This document shows positions 17,901 through 26,621 of a DNA stretch of 42,462 nt, in pieces. Below the pieces are notes generated by a model. It saw only the letters and a list, made by a program, of their open reading frames with translations, did no database searches and was not told the origin of the DNA. The translations under genes were made by a program, and so were the position numbers. The DNA lies in assembly GCA_964355975.1 (NCBI GenBank), contig CAYHFW010000020.1, positions 1 through 42,462 on the forward strand, in the 5' to 3' direction. This DNA is from F1-60-MAGs104 sp964355975 (GTDB lineage: Bacteria; Planctomycetota; Phycisphaerae; Phycisphaerales; SM1A02). Every line of letters begins with the position of its first letter. Position 1 is the stretch's first letter.

Positions 17901-18042
17901 CGAGGGCAAACTCTCAAATGCTGGCTACGTCGCGAAGGCAAAACCTGAGGTTGTTGAGCAAACGCGGCGTATGCTGAGTGAGGCTCAATCCGATCTCGCT
18001 GCGGCGCGCCGGAGTCTTGAGTTGCTTGCATCGTCGGTTTGA
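14962..18042 (+). CDS. valS: Valyl-tRNA synthetase
   Basis: Class I aminoacyl-tRNA synthetase charging tRNA-Val; cytoplasmic. 1026 residues. The HIGH motif is in PPNVTAALHLGHALN, the editing domain follows (TTRPETMLGDTAV), and KMSKS spans 603-607. A C-terminal coiled-coil arm with an Arg/Ala/Glu-rich end (about 960-1020) is the usual ValS tRNA arm. Between DVRLP (about 639) and GRNFATKLWN (about 713) there are roughly 60 extra residues compared with bacterial ValS such as that of E. coli, including CPFTNETF and CPNDP. I recall similar inserts in planctomycete ValS. The reading frame is intact. Confidence 0.95.
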   Translation: MSEITLAKSYSPSEHEPSILARWQTAGCFHAQATGEGAPYAIFIPPPNVTAALHLGHALNNTLQDILIRVARMRGMNAMWVPGTDHAGIATQSVVEKRLAAQGKRRTDFTREAFVAKVQEWKDEYEAVILSQLRSMGASCDEARTRFTMDPVCTAAVREAFFRLFQDGLIERGKRIVNWDPVSQTALADDEVEMEEIDGFFWYLRYPLEDGSGFVTVATTRPETMLGDTAVGINPRDPRAAALRGKRVRLPIVGRVIPIVEDDYVVMPAAMGGDPSDAKAQFATGFLKVTPAHDANDWEIGRRHALEAINVLAPDASISDRHGWSDVSSEARQFVGLSREDARTAIVAWFKNAGLLESVKPYRHGVGHSYRSHVPVEPYLSDQWYVRVTDPRLSASALRSMNASQFEGAQVPSADGARVGDGELTFFPSRYAKTFQHWHEGIRDWCISRQLWWGHRIPVWSRIFDASDAPSAGQWTGRGAAEMRRTLPDGRIELFVCIPEALDASLIALLTESGFAQDADVLDTWFSSALWPLSTLGWPNPSRFAMDGMLDTFNPSAVLSTAREIITLWVSRMVMFNRYFLNGRLPFRHVFIHCVVQDGFGQKMSKSLGNGVDPRDIIATHGCDAMRFVLTQICTATQDVRLPVDVLCPFTNETFAPTTITTDSGQIVAAPIQACPNDPARKMVTAFGASTGAAVPTAEMPLARNTSARFDIGRNFATKLWNASRFALAQLGSATTPATDVAAVSLADRWILARFTLTVQRIDESLAQYQFNPIAEALYEFVWRDFCDWYLEAIKPTVKSDPVQQAVLRSMMDGILRIMHPVMPFVTEVLWSAVQAVPAMSVRGLDLPASPLAAQAQWPQPTAELNDAQAIAAFERVQSLVVAIRNIRGERKVNDRRRIVLHATAEIAQMIEQAGGIVETLAGLERVEVVTQSRPADAVPFSFTGCELFVSALADALDVDAERARLESIIADRSRAVGGFEGKLSNAGYVAKAKPEVVEQTRRMLSEAQSDLAAARRSLELLASSV

Positions 18043-18052
18043 AGCGAAGCGA

Positions 18053-19288
18053 ATGAAGACAACGATCGCATCACTCTGCACCCGCGCCAACGCACACCCA
18101 ATCGCGTGTGCCATCATCATGGTGGTCGCGGGTTGTGCCCCCTCGAGTTCGACTTCCTTTGATGCCTCCGCGCTCACGGCGACGAGCGCTCCCGTGAACG
18201 CGCCCGTGGGGTCAGCCACCGGCGATGGCGGCGCTGGAGTCATGCAACGGCGCCGCACTGGTCCAGCCGCTGACACCACTGCAGACCCTGCACTGCGCAC
18301 GCCGAGTCGTGTCATTCCGTGGACGCATGGCGCGCGCACTGGGCAAGAGATCATCACTGAGCATCTCGATATTCACACCACCGTTCGCAATGCAGACTTG
18401 CGCAAGTTTCTTCCCGAGTTCACTGAGTGCGCGCTCGCGCATTACACGAGTGCACTAGGACCACTCCCTGCGCCATCCCATTTGCTCGAGACGTACATCT
18501 TTGGAACACGCGATGAGTGGGCGGCGTTCACAGTCGAGCGGCTTGGCAAAGATGCGCAGGCGTATCTCGGATTGGGCCGAGGCGGATACACATCGAAGGC
18601 GACTGCGATCCTCTATGACATCGGTCCAAATGACACGCTGACCATTCTTGCACACGAGGGATGGCATCAATATTCGCAGGCAGTCTTTCGCGAAGAATTG
18701 CCAGTCTGGCTCGAAGAGGGCATCTCGACATACATGGAAGGATTCCGCGTCTCTCTCAGCGGCGCGCCACTCTTCGAACCATGGCGAAACTTCGAGCGCT
18801 TCGGGCAACTGCGCGACTCGGTGCGCGGCAATGGAATCATTCCGCTCGAACAACTGCTCGATGGAACCCCGCAAAAATTTCTCGCCGAGGGGCGCGAACG
18901 GCTGCTGACCTACTACGCGCAGGTCTGGGTGCTCACACACTTCCTTGCCGAAGGTTCTGAGGGTCGTTACCGCGCGGGGCTTGAGAAGATGTTGCAGGAT
19001 GCCGCCTCGGGGAGCATCGGCGCGACGCTCGAGTCTGCTGCCACAACCGCGCAAGATCGAAAGAATGTGCAGCGCGCCATCGACCGTGGCGGGATACGCG
19101 CACTTCCAAGTGCGATCATCGCGCGCGCATATTTTTCAGCGGACATGCATGCGCTCGCAACTGACTACGACCTTTTCTTGCGCGCAATCTGTGAGCGGGG
19201 GTCGGGCGATCGAATCTGGCGGGGGGTGAGTCCGCTTCGCAAGCCACAGGCTGCGACGCCGCCCGCAGCGAAGTCGGCCACTCGATAG
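18053..19288 (+). CDS. Lipoprotein with HExxH metallopeptidase-like motif
   Basis: 411 residues from the ATG at 18053, 10 bp after valS. A lipoprotein signal ends at VVAGC, and a Thr/Ala/Pro-rich linker follows. The core holds HEGWHQ at residues 201-206 (an HExxH zinc-site pattern) and, about 20 residues on, WLEEGISTYMEG, whose glutamates could be the third ligand as in gluzincin-type peptidases and the DUF1570-type proteins common in planctomycetes. It is probably an envelope-anchored peptidase or an inactive relative; the substrate is unknown. The start at 17978 used by the longest frame lies inside valS and would lose the signal peptide. Confidence 0.75.
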   Translation: MKTTIASLCTRANAHPIACAIIMVVAGCAPSSSTSFDASALTATSAPVNAPVGSATGDGGAGVMQRRRTGPAADTTADPALRTPSRVIPWTHGARTGQEIITEHLDIHTTVRNADLRKFLPEFTECALAHYTSALGPLPAPSHLLETYIFGTRDEWAAFTVERLGKDAQAYLGLGRGGYTSKATAILYDIGPNDTLTILAHEGWHQYSQAVFREELPVWLEEGISTYMEGFRVSLSGAPLFEPWRNFERFGQLRDSVRGNGIIPLEQLLDGTPQKFLAEGRERLLTYYAQVWVLTHFLAEGSEGRYRAGLEKMLQDAASGSIGATLESAATTAQDRKNVQRAIDRGGIRALPSAIIARAYFSADMHALATDYDLFLRAICERGSGDRIWRGVSPLRKPQAATPPAAKSATR

Positions 19289-19436
19289 CAGGGTGATCAA
19301 CCAGCGAATCTTTGCAGCGCGCACGCAATTCAGCGTGAGCGCGGTGCGCTCGAGCGGACGCAGGTACGCAAGCGCGAGACAGCAAGACACCAAGGCAAGC
19401 GCGGGCGCGGCGGAATGCTTCACTCGGCGCTCAAAC
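19289..19436. other. Non-coding stretch without recognised features
   Basis: This is the first part of the 337-bp gap between convergent genes ending at 19288 and 19626. I see no convincing gene, promoter or hairpin in it. It leads into the repeat copy at 19437-19513 and the hairpin at 19544-19594. Confidence 0.5.
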
Positions 19437-19513
19437 AGCCCTCGCCGAGCTGCGCAGACTTGCTCGACTCGGGAACTCGCGCGAGCGAAGATTCCGCCGC
19501 TGTTACGCAAGCG
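19437..19513. repeat. Dispersed intergenic repeat, module 2, copy 2
   Basis: 71 of 77 positions match 1-77 without gaps, in the same orientation, including the palindromic core CTCGCGCGAG. It lies in the largest non-coding gap of the window, between convergent genes. The position far from both starts argues against a promoter role. Confidence 0.8.
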
Positions 19514-19543
19514 ATGCATGCAGCAGTGACTCGCGCCAACTCG

Positions 19544-19594
19544 CGTTCTTTGGAATGAATGACCCTCTTAATGATGCATTCTTTCCAAAGAACG
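19544..19594. terminator. Long hairpin between convergent genes
   Basis: Arms 19544-19561 (CGTTCTTTGGAATGAATG) and 19577-19594 (CATTCTTTCCAAAGAACG) pair at 17 of 18 positions around a 15-nt loop. It lies 32 bp beyond the stop of the minus-strand hydrolase gene and about 255 bp beyond the plus-strand lipoprotein gene. The AT-rich stem is unlike the surrounding DNA. It has no T-run, so it could be a bidirectional terminator, an mRNA-stabilising structure, or a remnant of a small inverted-repeat element. Confidence 0.5.
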
Positions 19595-19625
19595 GGATTT
19601 CGTGCGAAGCCAGCGGCTCGACCAC

Positions 19626-20420
19626 TCATGAACGCGCTGGGTGTTGCACGCCGACACACGCGGCGATGAATGCCGTGCCGCGCTCTTTCGCATCGCTTGC
19701 CATCTTGCCAAAGCCCATGTGCTCGTGCGGGGCGCCCGTGCGTTCGTAGGCGTGCAGCACGACCTGCGCGGGGTGTGCAGAGTGTGCCCGCACGGCATCG
19801 ATGAATCGACGCTGCCCAGTGATCGACACCCACGCATCCAACTCTGAGTGCAACGCGAGCAGGGGAACATCGCGCCAGCCTGCAAGGTGCGTCATGGGAT
19901 TGATCGCGCGCACCAACTCTGGGTCGTACATCGGTCTGCCCTTCTGCCCTTCGAAGTCACCAGTCGTTGCTTCGAGCAGCACTCCACAAAATGGATGCGG
20001 TGAGCAACAACGCACCATCGCGACCATTCCGCCAGCACTCATCCCACCGATGACGATGCGCGACATGTCGAGTGTGCCGAGCGCGCGCAGATCTGAAAGG
20101 ATCGCATCGATCTCGCGCGCCGCCTGCGCAACAACGTTCAGAGTCTGTGTGCCATCCTGCAACGCCGCATCGAATCGCTCTCCGTGACCTGGCAGGTCGA
20201 CCGCGACGCAGGCAATTCCTGCGCGCACCAATCTCAGGTATCTCCCCGCATCGAGTTCCTTCGAAACGGTGCGCCCATGAAACCACACGAGAAATGGCAG
20301 CGGATCATCGCCACGATCTTGTGGTCGCATGACGACCACAGGAACACTGCCATCGACGAGGCGCATCCACTGGCTCGCGCGTTGCAGGTGCGCTGGAAAA
20401 TCACCGCTTGGTTGTGGCAT
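19626..20420 (-). CDS. Alpha/beta-hydrolase (prolyl-oligopeptidase/DLH-like)
   Basis: 264-residue hydrolase with no signal peptide. The fold is shown by the oxyanion HGR (48-50), DLPGHGER, the nucleophile elbow GMSAGG with Ser128, the acid in SELDAW (Asp195) and the histidine in PHEHMGF (His232 or His234). It is likely to be an esterase or peptidase; the substrate is not clear. The gene follows rsmD with only 3 bp between, so the two form an operon that ends near the long hairpin. Confidence 0.8.
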   Translation of the reverse strand: MPQPSGDFPAHLQRASQWMRLVDGSVPVVVMRPQDRGDDPLPFLVWFHGRTVSKELDAGRYLRLVRAGIACVAVDLPGHGERFDAALQDGTQTLNVVAQAAREIDAILSDLRALGTLDMSRIVIGGMSAGGMVAMVRCCSPHPFCGVLLEATTGDFEGQKGRPMYDPELVRAINPMTHLAGWRDVPLLALHSELDAWVSITGQRRFIDAVRAHSAHPAQVVLHAYERTGAPHEHMGFGKMASDAKERGTAFIAACVGVQHPARS

Positions 20421-20423
20421 TCG

Positions 20424-21014
20424 CTACTGCGCCGCCTGCGAACGGTCGGGCATGTAGAGCAGCACGTGTTGCTCAGCGCCGTAATCGTGCACCTCGGGGC
20501 CGGTGAATCCATCAATCGCAAAGTTCAAGTCGGGGTAATACTCAGGAGCGCGCAACACGACGAACGCTTTTTCGGCGAGTGTTGGCTTGAGATTTGTGAT
20601 GTGCGAAAAGATGCGTTGCCGTGAGGCCTCGTCGACCATCATCGCAAATGGAGGATCGACGAACACCACGTCGACCGGCGTTGGCGCAGCTGAAATCGAA
20701 CCAGGTCCAAGCGCATCTGTCTGCACCCATTGCACGCGGTCGCGGCATCCGAGCGTCAAAATGTTTGCGCGCAGGTACTCGCCGATTTGTCGATTCTGCT
20801 CGACGCAGACAACGCGACTTGCACCCAAGCTCGCTGCTTCAAGTCCCATCGTGCCGACTCCGGCAAAGAGATCGAGCACGCGCGCACCTTCAAACCATCC
20901 ACGCAAGATGTTGAAGATCGCTTCTTTCGTGCGAGCGCCCATCGGACGCGTTGCGGTGCCTTCTGGAATCTGCAGTTGGCGCGAGCGATATTCACCAGCA
21001 AGAATGCGAAGCAT
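20424..21014 (-). CDS. rsmD: 16S rRNA (guanine(966)-N2)-methyltransferase
   Basis: SAM-dependent methylase modifying G966 of 16S rRNA during small-subunit assembly. The 196 residues match the family. It starts with the typical MLRILAGEYRSRQL, then RPMGARTKEAIFNIL, the SAM loop DLFAGVGTMGLEAASLGA, and the catalytic DPPF (NPPY-type) motif near 125. The start at 21014 has a TAGGAT box 6 nt upstream. It is divergent from the secreted toroid protein at 21075 and co-transcribed with the hydrolase gene downstream. Confidence 0.92.
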   Translation of the reverse strand: MLRILAGEYRSRQLQIPEGTATRPMGARTKEAIFNILRGWFEGARVLDLFAGVGTMGLEAASLGASRVVCVEQNRQIGEYLRANILTLGCRDRVQWVQTDALGPGSISAAPTPVDVVFVDPPFAMMVDEASRQRIFSHITNLKPTLAEKAFVVLRAPEYYPDLNFAIDGFTGPEVHDYGAEQHVLLYMPDRSQAAQ

Positions 21015-21020
21015 GAACCA

Positions 21021-21026
21021 ATCCTA
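21021..21026 (-). promoter_or_regulatory. Putative -10 box of rsmD (leaderless)
   Basis: TAGGAT on the minus strand, 6 nt before the ATG at 21014, with no Shine-Dalgarno sequence between. Confidence 0.5.
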
Positions 21027-21060
21027 GAGACTCTCGACACGCTCTGCGGCAGCCCGCGGG

Positions 21061-21066
21061 TACCGT
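21061..21066 (+). promoter_or_regulatory. Putative -10 box of the secreted toroid gene (leaderless)
   Basis: TACCGT, 8 nt before the ATG at 21075. It faces the rsmD box at 21021-21026 across the 60-bp divergent gap. Confidence 0.45.
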
Positions 21067-21074
21067 ACGAACCG

Positions 21075-22193
21075 ATGCCACTCACACTCCTCGTTGCACT
21101 CTTCTTTGCTGTCGGGCCCGCGCCATCCGCTGAGACGCTCGCGCTCGCCGTGCAAGAGGCGATCGACCGCGTCGTGCCGATGCAAGAGGGTCCCAACAAC
21201 GGCGAATGGCCCTACGAGGGGGTCTACCGCGTGGGCGGGAAGATTCCGTTTGCATACCGTGTCGGAGGAACGGCGATTGTGGCTGAGTCGCTGATTCGCT
21301 CGCCGGGATTTGCGCAGAGCGAGCCGCGACAGGCTGCTGTTCGCCGCGCGACCGAGTTCGTGTGCGCGGGCATCACCGAACCACTGCTTCAGGTCTCGAC
21401 CTACCAAGGCGGATACGACGTGCGCGCGTGGGCATCCTGTTATGGCGCGCGTTTTCTGCTCGCGCTCGCGCAGTACAAGGCCATTCCGAAAGGTCTCGAG
21501 AGTCAGGTCGCCACAGCGCTTGCTTGGTATCTCGACGCGCTGCAGAAGTTTGAAATCCCCGAAGTTGGCGGATGGAACTACGCGCGCGGCGCGGGCGCTG
21601 AAACGCCATCGGCAACGAGTGGATTCATGACTCCGGTCTGCTTGCAGACGCTCTATGAGGCGAAGGCGCAGGGACACGCGGTCGACGTGGGTGTCGTCAC
21701 GCGCGCTCTCTCGGCACTTGAGCGCTGCCGCACCGAAGATGGAAATGTCACGTACGCCGCATCAAAACAGGCACGCGTCGAGCCCAAGATGATTCCAGGA
21801 GCGATCGGGCGGATGGTCGCAACTGAGACCGCGCTCTATCTCGCTGGGCGCAGTGACACGCAGAACATCAAGCGCGCGGTCGAAGACTTCGTGCAGTACT
21901 GGGGAGAACTCGAGAAGCGGCGCGCGAAGAATGGCACCCACCTCGCGCCGTACGGAGTCGCTCCCTATTACTTCTGGTTCGCCCACTACCACGCTGCGCA
22001 GGCAATCGAATTGTTGCCTCTGAGCGAGCGCGCCGCGCTGCGCGCACAGTTGAACGCTCGGCTCTGGCAGACGCGTTCGAGCGAAGGCACGTGGAACGAT
22101 CGCGTCTTCGCGCGTTCTGCGGCGTACGGCTCGGCGATGGCCGTGATGTCGGTGACGATGCCAGATTCTTTTGCCCCCGCCATGTGGAAATGA
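21075..22193 (+). CDS. Secreted alpha-toroid protein (terpene-cyclase/prenyltransferase repeat fold)
   Basis: 372 residues with a signal peptide (LTLLVALFFAVGPAPSAE), so probably periplasmic. The mature part has repeated helix pairs with GG and W motifs (VGGTAIVAESLI, VGGWNYARGAG, followed by TSGFMTPVCLQTLYEA) as in the alpha/alpha-toroid of squalene cyclases, prenyltransferase beta subunits and related secreted planctomycete proteins. No DXDD or zinc ligands of the enzymes are seen, so it may bind polysaccharide or protein rather than cyclise lipid. The much longer open frame from 20730 has no signal peptide and overlaps rsmD, so I rejected it. speA follows 30 bp later. Confidence 0.75.
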   Translation: MPLTLLVALFFAVGPAPSAETLALAVQEAIDRVVPMQEGPNNGEWPYEGVYRVGGKIPFAYRVGGTAIVAESLIRSPGFAQSEPRQAAVRRATEFVCAGITEPLLQVSTYQGGYDVRAWASCYGARFLLALAQYKAIPKGLESQVATALAWYLDALQKFEIPEVGGWNYARGAGAETPSATSGFMTPVCLQTLYEAKAQGHAVDVGVVTRALSALERCRTEDGNVTYAASKQARVEPKMIPGAIGRMVATETALYLAGRSDTQNIKRAVEDFVQYWGELEKRRAKNGTHLAPYGVAPYYFWFAHYHAAQAIELLPLSERAALRAQLNARLWQTRSSEGTWNDRVFARSAAYGSAMAVMSVTMPDSFAPAMWK

Positions 22194-22206
22194 ACAGGGT
22201 GAGGTG

Positions 22207-22212
22207 TAACAT
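22207..22212 (+). promoter_or_regulatory. Putative -10 box of speA framed by an inverted repeat
   Basis: TAACAT, 11 nt before the ATG at 22224. It lies between GGTGAG (22198-22203) and CTCACC (22214-22219), a 6-bp inverted repeat that could be a repressor site or a small hairpin. Confidence 0.35.
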
Positions 22213-22223
22213 TCTCACCAACC

Positions 22224-24290
<2,067 letters not shown>

Positions 24291-24313
24291 GCCTGGGCGC
24301 GCTGCCCTGGCGC

Positions 24314-25189
24314 TTACGCGTCGGCGTTGTTCTTGAGTTCGCCAGCGAGTTCGCCAGCGAGATCGCCCGCAGGTTCGTCGGTGACAAGCGTGGCCGCATC
24401 GGGCACGGTCCCGGGCTCGGCGCTCAACTGCAGCAGTTCGATTTCAATCTCTGCGTCGGCGTCATCTTGACGGATTGCGACCTGCTGTTGTCGCGCGAGT
24501 TCGAGCAGCGCAAGAAAGAGCCCGAGCATCTCTCCGCGCGATCGCCCATCGAGTATCTGATGCAATGTCATACGCCGGCGTTCTGACCGTACGAGGCGGT
24601 CAACGAGATCGGCCTGGTGCAGGCTGATTGGAGTGTCGTCGTACTCGATTCGGTGATCGCCGAGTCGTGCGATGTCGACCGACTGCATGATTCGCTCGAA
24701 CGACTCGACGAGGTCGAGCACATGCGCATCTTCAATCTCAACGAAGTACTCATCGTCCGAGGCATCCGACGCAAGCGTGCCTCCGTGCGCGCCAGCGCCA
24801 TACCGTCGTGCACTCTCTTGACGCAATCGATCAAGCGTGCCGGCCGCGGTGCGAAACTGCTGATAGGCCAACAGCTGTTGAACGAGCTCAAATCGCGGGT
24901 CGTCCGACGTGCGATTGCGGTCATCTGAACTCTCGCGCGTCGAAGGCTGCTGGGGTGCGAGTGTGCGACTCTTGATCTCGACGAGTGACGCTGCCATCAC
25001 CAGAAACTCGCCGGCAAGTTCGACGTCGATGCGGTGAATGTTCTTCAGAAACGCAAAGTACTGCTCAGTGATGAGCGCGATTGGAATGTCAGAAATGTCG
25101 ACTTCTGCCCTGCGAACCAAGAACAGCAAGAGATCGAGCGGTCCCTGAAAACTCGAAAGCCGAACTTCGTAATCATCTTGAAGTGCCAT
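24314..25189 (-). CDS. scpA: Segregation and condensation protein A
   Basis: Kleisin subunit that bridges Smc heads, with ScpB, in chromosome condensation. 291 residues from the ATG at 25189, beginning with the family's FQGPLDLLLFLVRRAEVDISDIPIALITEQY. A charged linker follows. The winged-helix C-terminus (DRLVRSERRRMTLHQILDGR) binds the Smc head, and an Asp/Glu/Ala-rich tail of about 40 residues is extra. The open frame to 25381 would overlap the divergent kdsD gene. The start is fixed by a TACGCT box 6 nt upstream. scpB is not in the window. Confidence 0.92.
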   Translation of the reverse strand: MALQDDYEVRLSSFQGPLDLLLFLVRRAEVDISDIPIALITEQYFAFLKNIHRIDVELAGEFLVMAASLVEIKSRTLAPQQPSTRESSDDRNRTSDDPRFELVQQLLAYQQFRTAAGTLDRLRQESARRYGAGAHGGTLASDASDDEYFVEIEDAHVLDLVESFERIMQSVDIARLGDHRIEYDDTPISLHQADLVDRLVRSERRRMTLHQILDGRSRGEMLGLFLALLELARQQQVAIRQDDADAEIEIELLQLSAEPGTVPDAATLVTDEPAGDLAGELAGELKNNADA

Positions 25190-25195
25190 CGCCCA

Positions 25196-25201
25196 AGCGT
25201 A
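25196..25201 (-). promoter_or_regulatory. Putative -10 box of scpA (leaderless)
   Basis: TACGCT on the minus strand, 6 nt before the ATG at 25189. It is only 5 bp from the opposing kdsD box. Confidence 0.5.
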
Positions 25202-25206
25202 TCCGC

Positions 25207-25212
25207 TACCCT
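25207..25212 (+). promoter_or_regulatory. Putative -10 box of kdsD (leaderless)
   Basis: TACCCT, 7 nt before the ATG at 25220. With the scpA box it fills a 30-bp divergent gap completely. Confidence 0.5.
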
Positions 25213-25219
25213 TGCTCGA

Positions 25220-26233
25220 ATGAAAGCAGAAGTCGCAACTGCCGAACTGAACTTCATGGCAGAGGTCATCGAAGCTGAGTCTTCGGCGCTCACCGCGATG
25301 TCGCAGGGGTTGCGCCATGGATCTGCCGACGCAGCGGGATGGTGCCGCGCGCTTGACTTGCTCGAGCCCTGCGGCGCGCACGTCGTCGTCTCTGGACTCG
25401 GAAAATCTGGCCTCATCGGCGCAAAGATTTCAGCAACGCTCGCGAGTTTGGGGCAGCCATCCCATTTCATCCATCCGTCCGAAGCAGTGCATGGCGACCT
25501 CGGCCGCTTGCGCGCCGGCGACGTGGCGCTCTTGCTCTCGTTCAGCGGTGAAACGGCCGAAGTCGTCGACCTTGCGCTGCACCTCAAAGCCGACGGCGTC
25601 GCGCGTATTGGAATCTCAACACGGCACACGACGACTCTCGCGCGCCTCTGTGATGCACACATCTCGCTCGGCGACATAGTCGAGGCGTGTCCGCTCAACC
25701 TCGCCCCCACAGCAAGCACCACCGCGATGCTGGCAGCGGGGGATGCCCTCGCGCTCGCACTCGCCCGTCGGCGCAATTTTCAGGCAGACGACTTTCACCG
25801 CCACCATCCTGGGGGGATGCTCGGTGCGGGACTGCGCCAGATCACCGAGGCACTGCGCTTTCGAGTCGGCCACAACCTGAGCGTGCTCTGCGACTCGCTC
25901 TCTGTGCGCGCGGCGCTCGCCGCCGCAGGGCAGGGACGGCGCACTGGCGCAATCATGCTCGTCGACCGAAACGGTCGGCTCTCTGGCATCTTTACAGACG
26001 GCGATCTGCGCAGGCTCGTGACCACGCAGGGCAGCGATGCGCTCGACACGCCGGTGGCAAATGCGATGACCGCGCGCCCCGTCTCGCTCACAGTCGATGC
26101 GCTTGTGCGCGATGCGGTGCGCCTCGTTCAAGAGCGACGCCTCGATGAAATTCCGGTTGTTGACGGGGATGGCAAACCCGTTGGCATTGTCGATGTCCAG
26201 GACCTTGTCGCCATGCGCGTCGTGGAGGGTTGA
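25220..26233 (+). CDS. kdsD: D-arabinose 5-phosphate isomerase
   Basis: Converts D-ribulose 5-phosphate to D-arabinose 5-phosphate, the first step to Kdo of lipopolysaccharide. The 337 residues match KdsD/KpsF. The N-terminal SIS domain has GLGKSGLIGAKISATLASLG, the HPSEAVHGDLGRL segment and SFSGETAEV. A HHPGGMLG link leads to two CBS domains (about 205-335). This implies an outer membrane with a Kdo-containing glycolipid. The ATG at 25220 is supported by the TACCCT box; the frame is open further upstream but overlaps scpA. The STAS gene follows 4 bp later, with a GGAGGG ribosome site at the end of kdsD. Confidence 0.92.
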   Translation: MKAEVATAELNFMAEVIEAESSALTAMSQGLRHGSADAAGWCRALDLLEPCGAHVVVSGLGKSGLIGAKISATLASLGQPSHFIHPSEAVHGDLGRLRAGDVALLLSFSGETAEVVDLALHLKADGVARIGISTRHTTTLARLCDAHISLGDIVEACPLNLAPTASTTAMLAAGDALALALARRRNFQADDFHRHHPGGMLGAGLRQITEALRFRVGHNLSVLCDSLSVRAALAAAGQGRRTGAIMLVDRNGRLSGIFTDGDLRRLVTTQGSDALDTPVANAMTARPVSLTVDALVRDAVRLVQERRLDEIPVVDGDGKPVGIVDVQDLVAMRVVEG

Positions 26234-26237
26234 TCAC

Positions 26238-26615
26238 ATGGAAACGTATGTCATTGAAGTCGTCGGCAATCTGATGATTCTGCGTGCCGATGGGGGGCTC
26301 AACACAGGCACTGCGAACGAACTCTCAGAGAAGATCGCGGGTCTCGTCGCTGGCGGAGTGCAGTGCATCGTCGTTGACTGCTCGCAACTCGAGATCATTT
26401 CAAGCCTTGGACTGAGCTCGCTGCTCATGCTGCACACACGCATCAAGCGTGTGGGTGGCGAGGTAAAACTCTGCGGGCTCAAGGGATCGATCATGCAGGT
26501 CATTCACATGACCAAGCTCGATCGAATCTTTGAGGTATACGCCGATATCGAAGGGGCAAAGTTGGCCTTTCGACCGACCGAGCACGCCACCGATTGCAAA
26601 CCCAAGAAGTCGTAG
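26238..26615 (+). CDS. STAS-domain protein (anti-sigma-factor antagonist type)
   Basis: 125 residues forming a single STAS domain: an N-terminal beta strand pair, VDCSQLEIISSLGLSSLL with the serine pair (55-56) where SpoIIAA/RsbV proteins are phosphorylated, and a C-terminal VKLCGLKGSIMQVIHMTKLDRIF. Such proteins bind anti-sigma kinases of the SpoIIAB/RsbW type and release a sigma factor. No partner kinase, phosphatase or sigma gene is adjacent, so the pathway is unknown. A GGAGGG ribosome site (26224-26229) lies 8 nt before the ATG. It forms an operon with kdsD. Confidence 0.88.
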   Translation: METYVIEVVGNLMILRADGGLNTGTANELSEKIAGLVAGGVQCIVVDCSQLEIISSLGLSSLLMLHTRIKRVGGEVKLCGLKGSIMQVIHMTKLDRIFEVYADIEGAKLAFRPTEHATDCKPKKS

Positions 26616-26621
26616 AGGCGA

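Noticed and set aside
19293..19529. 78-codon plus-strand frame in the largest intergenic gap
   Set aside because: Arg/Ser-rich, runs through the dispersed repeat, has no ribosome site or box, and resembles no protein I know.
20730..21074. 5' extension of the toroid-protein gene
   Set aside because: It overlaps rsmD on the other strand and removes the signal peptide that begins at 21075.
24291..24313. GGGC/GCCC hairpin between speA and scpA
   Set aside because: Only a 4-bp stem without T-run; too weak to call a terminator.
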